DNA of 64,000 bases from Vibrio coralliirubri (GTDB lineage: Bacteria; Pseudomonadota; Gammaproteobacteria; Enterobacterales; Vibrionaceae). Below the pieces are notes generated by a model. That model was given only the letters and a program-made list of their open reading frames with translations, ran no database searches and had not been told where the DNA came from. The stretch is from assembly GCF_024347375.1 (NCBI RefSeq), contig NZ_AP025471.1:124001-188000 (forward strand). The letters run 5' to 3'. The position numbers were made by a program, and so were the translations under genes. Shown in pieces: positions 9,316-18,545 of this stretch (positions within the stretch are counted from its first letter, which is position 1; every line of letters starts with the position of its first letter).

Positions 9316-10215
9316 TTACTTAGCTTTAAACGGCACCAACAGTTGTTTGCCAAACACATTGATTAACGCGCCAGTCACGATTAGACCACCACCTAGGTAA
9401 GTCCAAACTGATGGAATCTCGTTGAAGATCCACACACCTAATAGTGCTGAGAATACGATTTGAACATATGAGTAAGCTGAAGCCTTGCCTGCTGCTTGGG
9501 TTTGCATCGCTTTGGTTAAACCGTATTGGCCTATTTGTGTGAAAATCCCGACCAGAACCAACATCATGGTTAGGAACAGGCTAGGCCACACAAAGTCGTT
9601 CCAGATAAGGGCGGTGGAGATTGGGAGAGCAACCAGAGGGAAGTAGAAGATGATCACTGAGCTGTCTTCCGTTTGGCTAAGCTTTCTCACAATCACATAA
9701 GCAATTGAGCTACCAAATGCGCCACATAACGCCACCATAATGCTGAATAGCGGTAACTCGCTGCTCGCGCCGCTGTTCATACTTGGCTGAACCATCACTA
9801 ATAATCCTGCTAAGCAGAACGCAATGCAGATCATGGTCGACTTTTGGACGCGTTCTTTCAGAAACAGCACGCCAAGTAGGGCGGTAAATACAGGGTGAAC
9901 GTATTGTAGAATGGTCGCTTCTGCTAATGGCAAAGTGGTCACAGCGTAGTAAACACACATCAAGGCTGCTGTGCCAACTGCGCCTCGAACAAACAACAAA
10001 GGTTTGTTATTTCCCCAGATCGAAATGCCTTTTCGCTTAACGTCGATATAACTGATGATCAAAGACACTAAAGCCCTTGCTGCAACAATCTCGAATACAG
10101 GTATGCCGTAGTTGCTGATGTATTTCACACACGCTGACATCAGTGCGAATCCAAAAGCAGAGAGGATCATGAACCGAACCCCAACAGGGATCATTGAAAA
10201 AGAGAAAGAAGGCAT
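9316..10215 (-). CDS. DMT-superfamily (EamA) transporter
   Basis: A 299-residue inner-membrane protein with about ten transmembrane helices in two EamA repeats. The first repeat ends near ATILQYVHPVFTALLGVLFL and the second near YSYVQIVFSALLGVWIFNEI, the conserved helix pair of the family. The family exports metabolites such as amino acids or purines; the substrate cannot be told. It is convergent with the VOC gene. Confidence 0.85.
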   Translation of the reverse strand: MPSFSFSMIPVGVRFMILSAFGFALMSACVKYISNYGIPVFEIVAARALVSLIISYIDVKRKGISIWGNNKPLLFVRGAVGTAALMCVYYAVTTLPLAEATILQYVHPVFTALLGVLFLKERVQKSTMICIAFCLAGLLVMVQPSMNSGASSELPLFSIMVALCGAFGSSIAYVIVRKLSQTEDSSVIIFYFPLVALPISTALIWNDFVWPSLFLTMMLVLVGIFTQIGQYGLTKAMQTQAAGKASAYSYVQIVFSALLGVWIFNEIPSVWTYLGGGLIVTGALINVFGKQLLVPFKAK

Positions 10216-10482
10216 AAAAATATCAATCGGTTGAGGGAACAGGAATCATAACTTAGTTTAGAAGAGCCTACCAAAGTCTTTGTCCTGTTCTGGTCAACTT
10301 GATTCAATTAATTCTCATTTCAGATCGATTCGTTTTTATCTCGCATAAGATCGGCTATAGCTCAATTTTATAAAATCAATATCAACAGAAGGTGACGCTA
10401 ATTCAACTCTGATTTATCGGTCGTTTTAATTGTCTTTCTTAGTCATATCATTCTCGTGAATTTATAATAAGAGATATGTTCT

Positions 10483-11883
10483 ATGAAACCAGTCAATACC
10501 CTACTCATATCCGCGCTCGCGCTTTGCTCTTTCAGTTCAGCTACTTATGCAGACACCATCTTGCACGCTTTCAACTGGAAATATTCAGATGTGACAGCCA
10601 ACGCCAATCAAATTGCTCAAGCCGGTTATAAAAAAGTACTGGTTGCTCCGGCAATGAAATCGAGCGGCAGCCAATGGTGGGCGCGCTACCAACCTCAAGA
10701 TCTTCGAACCATTGATTCACCTCTCGGCAATAAACAAGATTTGGCCGCAATGATTGCCTCACTTAAAGCCGTGGGCGTTGATGTATACGCTGATGTGGTG
10801 CTCAACCATATGGCGAATGAAAGCTGGAAGCGAAGTGACTTGGATTACCCAGGCACCGAAGTGCTAAACGATTATGCGAGCCGTTCAAGCTACTATGCTG
10901 ACCAGACTCTGTTTGGCAATCTAGCGCAAGGTTTTGTCTCCGCTAACGATTTCCATGCCGCGGGCTGTATTTCAGATTGGAACGACCCTGGTCATGTTCA
11001 ATATTGGCGTTTGTGCGGGGCTGATGGCGATGTAGGTTTGCCTGATCTCGACCCAAATAACTGGGTGGTTTCACAGCAGCGCTTATATCTGAAAGCATTA
11101 AAGGATATGGGCATCAAAGGTTTCCGAATTGATGCGGTGAAGCACATGAGCCAGTATCAAATCGATCAGGTATTCACACCTGAAATTACAGCGAACATGC
11201 ATGTGTTCGGTGAAGTGATTACCAGCGGTGGAGCAGGGAACAGCGGCTATGAGTCGTTCTTAGCGCCATACTTAAACAACACCAATCACTCTGCGTATGA
11301 CTTCCCACTGTTTGCGTCGATTCGTGCTGCATTCTCGATGGGCGGTGGCTTGAACCAACTGCATGATCCAAAAGCGTACGGCCAAGCACTCGATGACAAC
11401 CGTTCGATCACTTTTGCGATCACACATGACATTCCAACCAATGACGGCTTCCGTTATCAAATTATGGACCCACAAGATGAGCAGCTTGCTTACGCTTACA
11501 TCCTTGGCAAAGATGGTGGCACGCCGTTGATTTACAGTGATGATCTACCGGATTCTGAAGATAAGGATAACGGTCGTTGGGGCAATGTTTGGAATAGCTC
11601 GAACATGAAGAATATGCTGAGCTTCCATAACGCGATGCAAGGTAAATCAATGACGATGATTTCGAGCGACCAATGTACTTTGCTGTTTAAGCGTGGCAAA
11701 GAAGGCGTTGTAGGAATTAACAAATGTGGCGAAACGCGTGGCGTGACGGTTGATACTTACCAGCATGAGTTCAATTGGCATGTTCAATACAAAGATGTAT
11801 TAAGCAGCGCGACAGAAACCATTTCTTCTCGCTACCATACGTTCAATCTACCACCACGCAGTGCGCGTATGTTTAAGCTTTAA
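10483..11883 (+). CDS. secreted GH13 alpha-amylase
   Basis: A 466-residue glycoside hydrolase. The signal peptide MKPVNTLLISALALCSFSSATYA ends at residue 23, so it is exported. The GH13 motifs are all visible: DVVLNHM (region I, 104-110), GFRIDAVKHM with nucleophile D217, FGEVI with acid/base E244, and FAITHDIP with D316. It hydrolyses alpha-1,4 bonds of starch or glycogen. C165-C178-type paired cysteines may form disulfides. It is monocistronic, with its own hairpin downstream. The short C-terminal beta domain (from about 390) is typical for bacterial alpha-amylases of about 450 residues. Confidence 0.92.
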   Translation: MKPVNTLLISALALCSFSSATYADTILHAFNWKYSDVTANANQIAQAGYKKVLVAPAMKSSGSQWWARYQPQDLRTIDSPLGNKQDLAAMIASLKAVGVDVYADVVLNHMANESWKRSDLDYPGTEVLNDYASRSSYYADQTLFGNLAQGFVSANDFHAAGCISDWNDPGHVQYWRLCGADGDVGLPDLDPNNWVVSQQRLYLKALKDMGIKGFRIDAVKHMSQYQIDQVFTPEITANMHVFGEVITSGGAGNSGYESFLAPYLNNTNHSAYDFPLFASIRAAFSMGGGLNQLHDPKAYGQALDDNRSITFAITHDIPTNDGFRYQIMDPQDEQLAYAYILGKDGGTPLIYSDDLPDSEDKDNGRWGNVWNSSNMKNMLSFHNAMQGKSMTMISSDQCTLLFKRGKEGVVGINKCGETRGVTVDTYQHEFNWHVQYKDVLSSATETISSRYHTFNLPPRSARMFKL

Positions 11884-11921
11884 TGTTTGCTCAACAAAGT
11901 GAAACATAACGGGTAGATAGC

Positions 11922-11953
11922 ATAAGCCGCAGCATTTGCTGCGGCTTATTGTT
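11922..11953 (+). terminator. terminator-like hairpin after the amylase gene
   Basis: ATAAGCCGCAGCA pairs with TGCTGCGGCTTAT in a tight hairpin, followed by only a weak T-rich stretch. It probably ends the amylase transcript. Confidence 0.65.
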
Positions 11954-12001
11954 GAGTAAACGAGTCGTTTTGAAACTGGCGCGTTTTTACGAACCTAATG
12001 T

Positions 12002-13123
12002 TTAGAAAGGCGAGCGGCTATTCGCGATAGCGAACTGTTGGTAAAGCTCCGCCACTTCGACTGGGTTGAACTCGTCTTTGTATGTCAGTTCACTGAGTCG
12101 GTGTGTGATGTTTTGCAGTTCATGCGAACGTTGCTGAGCACGCTGCCGATAGCGTTTGAATGCTTGCTCTGTACCTTCAAAGTTAGAGGCAATACTTTGT
12201 GCCAGCACATAAGCGTTCTCGATACCTAAGCTGAAACCGATACCCATGGTCGGCAACACAGCGCAACAGGAATCTCCCAGTAGAACAGCATTGCCGCGAT
12301 ACCAAGTATCAAATGGGGCAACATCGGTGAGTGGAGAAGGCAAGATCTTCGATTCAGGCGTATCTCGAATCATATCCAGTAGATAGCTAGGATAGTGAGA
12401 GAACTGCTCTAACACGGTTTGTTTAGACAGCGTTTCACCTTCTTGAACGGCACATGCGGCAAACCAGTATTTACCTTGGGTTTCTCGCTCGTAGGTGTAG
12501 GTTACGATTCGAGATTTATCACCCGCAAAAACATAACACTCATCATCGCTGATTTCAGGTGCTTTGAAATCAATCTCACCACGGCAGCAATAGACGTTCG
12601 GTTGTCTTAGTGTCACATCAGGCGCGACAAACTTTCTCACTTGAGAGAACACGCCGTCGGCACCGACAATAATATCCGCATCAATGGGTTCGCCGTTGAT
12701 CAGAATCTGCGGCTCATCGTCGTTTTGAACAACAGTGCAGGTTTGGTTAGTGACGATGCAGTCATCTTCTAGCTCATTTAATAGCAGTTGGTATAAACGG
12801 CTGCGATGAAATAAACCAATTGGCGCGTTGGCTTTGCTTGGAGAGTCACTCATATTGAGTGTGTTGATGGGCAACCCTGTGGCCGTTAATGTCGAGATGG
12901 TATCGACTTGGTTACATGCAGCTTTGACTTTATCGACACCCACTAATGCTGCAAGAACTTGCATGCCCTCTGGCCACATAATGATGCCAGTACCGTCAGC
13001 ACGTGGTTGTGCTGCCTTCTCATATATTCGAGCTTTAATACCAAATTTACGCAGTGATAATGCGAGTGCTAAACCATTCAGCCCTGCACCAATAATTGCG
13101 ACTTTGAGACGTTGTTGTTCCAT
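12002..13123 (-). CDS. FAD-dependent aromatic-type monooxygenase
   Basis: A 373-residue class A flavoprotein monooxygenase. The Rossmann motif VAIIGAGLNGLALAL lies at 8-22, the DG motif VGADGVFSQVR at 153-163 and the FAD-ribityl GDSCCAVLPTMGIG at 283-296. This matches salicylate hydroxylase and 6-hydroxynicotinate monooxygenase relatives, which hydroxylate a ring using NAD(P)H and oxygen. The two cysteines after GDS, where most relatives have AAH, are unusual. It is followed upstream on the same strand by a LysR regulator gene 133 bp away, the likely control gene. The substrate is unknown. Confidence 0.8.
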   Translation of the reverse strand: MEQQRLKVAIIGAGLNGLALALSLRKFGIKARIYEKAAQPRADGTGIIMWPEGMQVLAALVGVDKVKAACNQVDTISTLTATGLPINTLNMSDSPSKANAPIGLFHRSRLYQLLLNELEDDCIVTNQTCTVVQNDDEPQILINGEPIDADIIVGADGVFSQVRKFVAPDVTLRQPNVYCCRGEIDFKAPEISDDECYVFAGDKSRIVTYTYERETQGKYWFAACAVQEGETLSKQTVLEQFSHYPSYLLDMIRDTPESKILPSPLTDVAPFDTWYRGNAVLLGDSCCAVLPTMGIGFSLGIENAYVLAQSIASNFEGTEQAFKRYRQRAQQRSHELQNITHRLSELTYKDEFNPVEVAELYQQFAIANSRSPF

Positions 13124-13256
13124 GACTTTCTCCTAAGAATAAGATGCCAATATCTGTGTACTGGTTCATAGGGCGTAAGATAGGTCATTCGAATCGATAA
13201 ATAAACGTTATAAATTATAAGGTTAATGCGATTTCTAAAACTGAGATTCCGATCCC

Positions 13257-14210
13257 CTAATGATCTTGGATGACACCAAACCAATGATTCTGATGAGACA
13301 GTACTTTCAGCAACTCGATCTCTTTCGTTGTCTCTTCTCTAAGCCATTCAATAAGGTCGTTGATGATAGGCGTGTGGCTACGCTGGTGGATAAAATAAGT
13401 CCAAGCACTGTGTTGGATCTTTGCATTCTTAGGGCAGTACAAGAAGCCTCGTTGGAGATCTTGTTGAACTAACAACAGATCCGTAACTGTAACGCCTTCA
13501 CCGGATAAACAGGCACTGAGCGCCATATCTAAAGACAAGAAACTGGTATTTCTGACAGGCTTCTTTGGTGGGAATTCAACATCGGACAACCACACTTTCC
13601 AATCGTGGTGATCTAAGGTTGGATGCAGCCTTGGCAAGGTTAAGATCGAATCAAGGTCGGTGTCTTTGGTGGTTAGGCTAGTTGAGCAAACCGGTGCCAT
13701 AAACTCTTCCCGCAAGAAGGTGATGTCTGGTGCTTTGTCATAGCGTTTTTTGAAGCGCGTGTGGAAGATCAGTAGATCATACTCACTACTATTAATCGAT
13801 TCGTCTTCCTCAATTACAGGAACAATGACGATCTCATGATCTTGATAACGCTCGTTTAATTCCCGAACTTTGGAGATCAATACTCGCGTCGCGAAACTAA
13901 GAGTCGCTTTGATCACGATACGCTTCTGTTTCGGCTCACTCCAAGAGGCGATAACGGCTTCGATATTGCCATAGCTTTCTCGCAAAGCGACATACAAATC
14001 ATGACCTTGTACCGTTAATTCTATGGCTCGATGCTTACGAATAACCAGTGATGCGTTTAACTCATCTTCAAGCTGTTTGATCTGTCGACTGATTGCACTT
14101 TGTGTCACATGCAGCTCTTCGGCAGCCAGAGTAAAGCTCATCAGCCTTGCAGCAGCTTCAAACGCTTTTAAGCCATTATGTGAGGATGGCAAGCTAGGAT
14201 ATGGGGTCAT
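13257..14210 (-). CDS. LysR-family transcriptional regulator
   Basis: A 317-residue LysR regulator. The N-terminal helix-turn-helix is GLKAFEAAARLMSFTLAAEE followed by LHVTQSAISRQIKQLEDELN (about 13-52), a GcvA-like subgroup pattern. Residues 95-300 form the effector domain. It is read in the same direction as the monooxygenase gene downstream and is divergent from the MATE pump gene (101 bp between starts), so it may control either (inference). Confidence 0.85.
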   Translation of the reverse strand: MTPYPSLPSSHNGLKAFEAAARLMSFTLAAEELHVTQSAISRQIKQLEDELNASLVIRKHRAIELTVQGHDLYVALRESYGNIEAVIASWSEPKQKRIVIKATLSFATRVLISKVRELNERYQDHEIVIVPVIEEDESINSSEYDLLIFHTRFKKRYDKAPDITFLREEFMAPVCSTSLTTKDTDLDSILTLPRLHPTLDHHDWKVWLSDVEFPPKKPVRNTSFLSLDMALSACLSGEGVTVTDLLLVQQDLQRGFLYCPKNAKIQHSAWTYFIHQRSHTPIINDLIEWLREETTKEIELLKVLSHQNHWFGVIQDH

Positions 14211-14310
14211 AATTCGTTCGCATGAGTTTTTGGAATGTTAGAGTCGCAAATTTATCAATTGAACGCCAGCCTCATCGATCGTATTTTGGGCGAAATTAAC
14301 TGAGGCGCTC

Positions 14311-15663
14311 ATGAAAAAAATACTCACTCTTGCATTCCCTTTGATCATTTCACAGCTGATCTCTATGGCTTTAGTCCTTACTGATGTTTGGATGATGTCG
14401 CGTATCAGTGTGTCAGCCCTTGCGGCTGGTGGCTTAGGAGCCTCTATCTACTTTTTTATCTTCATTATTGCGAGCAGCACTGTAGGTTGTGTCGCGAACT
14501 TGATTGCGATCGCTTATGGTCAGCGCGTCGCTCGCCCAGAGTTTGGGAATACACAAATCAGATTGGCGGTGAAAGGCGCAACCATGTTGGCGTTCGTGCT
14601 CAGCGTGACCTTAATGGCCAGCTTCTGGTTTGCTCCGTTGGTATTAGAAGCCGCAAAACAGCCGCCAGAAGTGATCACTTTAGCGATGGAATATGTCCAT
14701 GCTTTGAAGTGGGTGATGTTGCCTTCGCTTATCTTGTTGGTGCTTCGTGGCTTAACCAGTGCGTTTGGCAATGTGCGTTCTATTCTGGTGATGTCTATTA
14801 TCACCGTAATTCTGAATGTGCCAGTGAGCTACTTTTTAACCTTCCAATTAGACATGGGCTTAACGGGTTTAGGGCTTGGTACGGCTATCGCGGCATTTAT
14901 CGTGATGGTCGGATACACGGTTTGGGTATTTAAGCGCGACGAGTTTAAGCAGTTCGCCCCTTGGCTAAATACAGAAGAGTACTCCATCAAGCTGATGAGC
15001 CCTTTGTTGTTGATGGGTCTACCTATCGGCTTGGCAGCTTTACTTGAGCATGGCCTTATTTACGGTGGCACCTTAATGGCGGGCACGATCAGTATTGCTT
15101 CGTTAGCTCTGCACCAAATCCTGCTGCAATGTTTGAGCTTTACTTGGAACTTCAATTTTGGCTTCTCACAAGCTGCGGCGATTTTGGTTGGTCGTGATTT
15201 TGGCGCGGGTAACTTCGAAGGGATCAAAAGAACCTCGATTCAAAGCTTCATATTGGTGTCGGTGTTGAGTGTGGCGTTGTCGGCTGTGTTTATCATATGG
15301 CCTGAGATGATCGCCTCTATCTTCAAGTTAGACGATGGTACGGGTGCAATGACTTCGCTATTAGCTTCTGTTATCTGGGTAGTGGCGTTGTGCTTTATTG
15401 TTGATGCATGGCAACTGCTGGTGATTAACTTGCTTAGAGGGATGAAGATTGTCTCTATGCCAACCGTGATGACTGCAATCGGTTACTGGGTATTTGGCCT
15501 ACCTGCAGCTTGGTATTTGATGCCAAAATTTGAATTGGCAGGGATTTGGGGCGGAATCGGCGTGGGTTTAGGCGTGACAGGTATTCTATTGCTGATTCAT
15601 TTAATGGTTGTTCTAAACAAGAGCAGCAAGACACCAGATTTAGATTGTTCAGCTTACTCTTAA
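14311..15663 (+). CDS. MATE-family efflux protein
   Basis: A 450-residue integral membrane protein with about twelve helices in two related halves. It opens with ILTLAFPLIISQLISMALVL and carries DVWMMSRISVSALAAGGLG, both typical of the NorM-like MATE family (cation-driven multidrug export). The second half repeats the fold after about residue 230. It is divergent from the LysR gene. A terminator follows directly. Confidence 0.85.
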   Translation: MKKILTLAFPLIISQLISMALVLTDVWMMSRISVSALAAGGLGASIYFFIFIIASSTVGCVANLIAIAYGQRVARPEFGNTQIRLAVKGATMLAFVLSVTLMASFWFAPLVLEAAKQPPEVITLAMEYVHALKWVMLPSLILLVLRGLTSAFGNVRSILVMSIITVILNVPVSYFLTFQLDMGLTGLGLGTAIAAFIVMVGYTVWVFKRDEFKQFAPWLNTEEYSIKLMSPLLLMGLPIGLAALLEHGLIYGGTLMAGTISIASLALHQILLQCLSFTWNFNFGFSQAAAILVGRDFGAGNFEGIKRTSIQSFILVSVLSVALSAVFIIWPEMIASIFKLDDGTGAMTSLLASVIWVVALCFIVDAWQLLVINLLRGMKIVSMPTVMTAIGYWVFGLPAAWYLMPKFELAGIWGGIGVGLGVTGILLLIHLMVVLNKSSKTPDLDCSAYS

Positions 15664-15681
15664 TTAAGTTAGTTGATAACG

Positions 15682-15718
15682 AAAAAGCCGTAGTCATCAA
15701 CGACTGCGGCTTTTGTTT
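15682..15718 (+). terminator. rho-independent terminator after the MATE gene
   Basis: AAAAGCCGTAGTC pairs with GACTGCGGCTTTT (one mismatch) and is followed by a T-rich run; A-rich bases before it may let it also act on the convergent gene. Confidence 0.8.
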
Positions 15719-15800
15719 ATCTAAATTGATCCTTGGGGGAATGAATCAATATCAGGATGTAGGGAGTACCTATTGGTTATAAGGTAGCTTTATTACCAGA

Positions 15801-16238
15801 CTACTTGCCACCAGAGAGCGCAGATTTCATCATCGTTTTGAATTGCTCTTTTTGTTCTTCAGTTAACACGTTATAGATGTTGTTCTTTAGACGCATTTCT
15901 TGCATCACCATCGACTTCTCGGTTGCTTGAACGGTGTCGATGACCTTTTCCATCTCAGCTTCATTGAAATCAGGTTGAGTCACAAGGCTGATCTGTTTCT
16001 TCTTAAGCTCTATTGCGCTCTCCATATCAATCTCTGTTCGATCGGATTGATAATCTTCAACAAGAGAGAATACTTCCGCTTGTTGCTCTTCGGTTAGATT
16101 CAGAGAAGCAATAACCATTTGCAATGGGCTAAGCGCCGGCTGTGGCGGTTGTTGTGGTGATGAAGCACTCACAAAAGGAGCGGTAACGAGTAGAGCTGAA
16201 GCAGTTAATACACAAAGCGACTTTTTCAGTGATTTCAT
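15801..16238 (-). CDS. Spy/CpxP-family periplasmic protein
   Basis: A 145-residue exported helical protein. The signal peptide runs to about residue 25 (APFVSA). Two LTxxQ-type motifs, LTEEQQAEV (near 52) and LTEEQKEQF (near 127), are the hallmark of the Spy/CpxP family. These small periplasmic chaperones bind unfolded proteins or the CpxA sensor during envelope stress. It stands alone, so its control by Cpx cannot be seen here. Confidence 0.8.
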   Translation of the reverse strand: MKSLKKSLCVLTASALLVTAPFVSASSPQQPPQPALSPLQMVIASLNLTEEQQAEVFSLVEDYQSDRTEIDMESAIELKKKQISLVTQPDFNEAEMEKVIDTVQATEKSMVMQEMRLKNNIYNVLTEEQKEQFKTMMKSALSGGK

Positions 16239-16450
16239 TGAGTTTCTCCTGTTAGTGGAAACATGAGTATAGATGGCGAAGCTGAACTCGATATGAATAT
16301 GTCGTTCAGTTTAATTCGCCGAGCTCATTGCGTTCATTTAGTTACGCTCGTCTAGACACGGAATGAGTTAGACCTTGGTCTTACAGAAACCGAGCTAAAA
16401 GGTGACTAGAATGACTTAAGTCGCTCACCGTTTTATCAAGGAATACACAA

Positions 16451-16696
16451 ATGGAAGTTGGATTGTTCTGGGCTGAAAAAGGAATGCTAGTGCTTGGCGC
16501 ACTGTTTGTTTTGACGAGCATGATGCAGTACGGAAGACGCAGTAGCGATTGGAAAGGCGTGATTACGATGTTCTACAAGCGTATCCCAATGAGCATAGCC
16601 GAATACAAATGGTACCGTCTGGGTATCGCTCTGTTGATATTTGCTGTGATCATACGTTTCGCATTACTGATTCTATGGCCTTCATATCAGTTCTAG
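16451..16696 (+). CDS. small two-helix membrane protein
   Basis: An 81-residue protein of unknown function. It has one hydrophobic helix near the N-terminus (MLVLGALFVLTSMM) and one near the C-terminus (LGIALLIFAVIIRFALLIL) with a basic loop between. The ATG follows AAGGAATACACAA. I do not recognise a family. Confidence 0.6.
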   Translation: MEVGLFWAEKGMLVLGALFVLTSMMQYGRRSSDWKGVITMFYKRIPMSIAEYKWYRLGIALLIFAVIIRFALLILWPSYQF

Positions 16697-16755
16697 TTCT
16701 TCACACTATCTCTCTTATCATAGGCACATAAAGCCGATAAATGAATGAGTAACCG

Positions 16756-16783
16756 AGCCTTAATAAACCCGTTTGTTAAGGCT
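16756..16783 (+). terminator. possible hairpin terminator
   Basis: AGCCTTAA pairs with TTAAGGCT around a 12-base loop, without a good T run. It may end the small membrane protein transcript. Confidence 0.35.
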
Positions 16784-17001
16784 GCTGTTAAATAAAATAG
16801 TGCTATTACTCAACAGTAAGGAGTGGCTATTACCTTTGTAGCATATTGTTTTTCATGAAGAATAATGCGAAATAATAGCTTACCCACCTGTTTCATCATT
16901 CTTACTAATAATCTGCACATAAATCCATTCACCCCGTACCTGATACCATAATGTTCTGTTACACTCGTTCGAATTAGCTTTAATTTGTCAGTGGTGCATT
17001 T

Positions 17002-18006
17002 ATGTCGTTCCCAGTTCTTATATGTGATGATTCTGCGTTAGCAAGGAAGCAGATGGCTCGGTCACTGCCTAGTTCTCTAAATGCAGATATAACTTTTGCT
17101 GTTCATGGGCTTAATGCACTTGAAGAGCTCGCTAAAAACCAGTTCAAATTAATGTTCCTCGACCTCACCATGCCGGAATTAGACGGCTATGGCACATTGG
17201 AAGAGATGCAACGTTTAGGTGATACCACGCCTGTTGTCGTTGTTTCTGGTGACATACAACCAAAAGCGCAACAGAAGGTGCTGGATCTCGGCGCCAAAGC
17301 GTTTTTGCAAAAGCCGATCGATAAAGAAGCACTAAAAGCTATTTTACGTGAGCATGTCGAGCCGCCAAAACAACCTCAAATTATTACCCCAACCGCTTTA
17401 GAACTGCCAATACTTCGCAGACGTGATGTCTATATGGAAGTGGCGAACGTAGCGATAGGCCGTGCAGCTGATGCGCTGGCTCGTCACTTTAATGTGTTTG
17501 TTCATCTACCGTTGCCGAACGTCAACATCTTCGAAGTGAGTGAATTGCACATGGCACTTCGCGATCTAGCCGATAACGACCAAGTGTCGGGTGTTTGCCA
17601 AGGCTTCAGCGGAGAAGGCATTGCAGGTGAAGCACTAGTTTTGTTGAGTGATTCCAGTGTGAGCGACCTTAAGAAACTCATGAAGGTGCCAACAGAAAGC
17701 GAGCAGCTAGAAGAACTAGAGCTGCTGATGGATGTATCGAACATCTTAGTCGGCTCATTCTTGAATGGGTTAGGGGAGCAATCAGAAGTTCGTTTCTTCC
17801 AGAGTTCGCCTGTTCTACTAGGGCAACATATCTCGATCGACTCGGTTATCGAAAATACCAGCGGCTCATTTAAAAAGACCATGACGTTCGAAGTCAGCTA
17901 CAACATAGACGGCACTTCCATCCGTTGTGACCTTCTATTTATGTTTGTTGATGAGTCTTTGCCACTTCTAGACAACAAATTGGCCTACCTAATGGAGGAG
18001 TTTTAA
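17002..18006 (+). CDS. response regulator with C-terminal CheC-like phosphatase domain
   Basis: A 334-residue protein. Residues 1-120 form a receiver domain: acidic pair D9-D10, phospho-acceptor D54 in FLDLTMPELDG, switch residue in VVVVSG and K104 in FLQKPID. From about 140 on, the sequence resembles CheC/CheX phosphatases, including ELELLMDVSNILVGSFLNGL with the E...N pair used to hydrolyse aspartyl phosphate. It probably dephosphorylates its own or another receiver, as in chemotaxis-type signalling. The next gene starts one base after its stop and encodes a PAS protein, so the two almost surely work together. Confidence 0.8.
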   Translation: MSFPVLICDDSALARKQMARSLPSSLNADITFAVHGLNALEELAKNQFKLMFLDLTMPELDGYGTLEEMQRLGDTTPVVVVSGDIQPKAQQKVLDLGAKAFLQKPIDKEALKAILREHVEPPKQPQIITPTALELPILRRRDVYMEVANVAIGRAADALARHFNVFVHLPLPNVNIFEVSELHMALRDLADNDQVSGVCQGFSGEGIAGEALVLLSDSSVSDLKKLMKVPTESEQLEELELLMDVSNILVGSFLNGLGEQSEVRFFQSSPVLLGQHISIDSVIENTSGSFKKTMTFEVSYNIDGTSIRCDLLFMFVDESLPLLDNKLAYLMEEF

Positions 18007-18007
18007 T

Positions 18008-18445
18008 ATGCTGAATCTTCCTGCTGAATTTGAACAGTTCCACTGGATGGTCGACATGGTTCAAAACGTCGATATGGGGCTGGTGGTTATTAACCGTGAT
18101 TTTCAGGTACAAGTCTGGAATGGTTTCATGACGCACCATAGTGGTAAGCAATCACATGATGCGATCGGTAAGTCGATCTTTGAACTGTTTCCTGAAATCC
18201 CAGAAGAGTGGTTTAGGCTGAAAACCAAGCCCGTCTACGACCTAGGCTGTCGTAGCTTCATTACATGGCAACAAAGGCCTTATCTGTTTAAGTGTCGTAA
18301 CGTTAGGCCAGTAACCCAACAAGCTGATTTCATGTATCAGAACGTGACGCTAAACCCGATGCGCTCGCCAACAGGGCAAGTGACCTCATTGTTCTTGTCT
18401 ATTCAAGATGCAACTGCAGAAGCGTTAGTCTCTCAAAAGAACTAG
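18008..18445 (+). CDS. stand-alone PAS domain protein
   Basis: A 145-residue soluble protein consisting of a single PAS domain: MGLVVINRDFQVQVWN is the opening strand pair and GKSIFELFPEI the following helix. No histidine kinase, GGDEF or HTH domain is attached. AGGAG within the end of the previous gene serves as ribosome site and the two genes are one base apart, so the PAS protein is likely the sensory partner of the receiver-CheC protein (inference). The ligand is not known. Confidence 0.8.
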   Translation: MLNLPAEFEQFHWMVDMVQNVDMGLVVINRDFQVQVWNGFMTHHSGKQSHDAIGKSIFELFPEIPEEWFRLKTKPVYDLGCRSFITWQQRPYLFKCRNVRPVTQQADFMYQNVTLNPMRSPTGQVTSLFLSIQDATAEALVSQKN

Positions 18446-18478
18446 ATCGTTCTATTCGCCAAACAACGCTTTCCTATA

Positions 18479-18505
18479 CGCGTATTAGTATCAGTCTAAT
18501 ACGCG
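18479..18505 (+). terminator. first of two tandem hairpins
   Basis: CGCGTATTAG and CTAATACGCG form a perfect 10-bp stem with a 7-base loop right after the PAS gene. It has no T run of its own and precedes a classical terminator. Confidence 0.5.
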
Positions 18506-18508
18506 AAT

Positions 18509-18544
18509 AAAAATGGCTAAGGTTAACCACCTTAGCCATTTTTT
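18509..18544 (+). terminator. rho-independent terminator after the PAS gene
   Basis: AAAATGGCTAAGGT pairs with ACCTTAGCCATTTT around TAACC, followed by T residues. It ends the receiver-CheC/PAS operon. Confidence 0.85.
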
Positions 18545-18545
18545 G

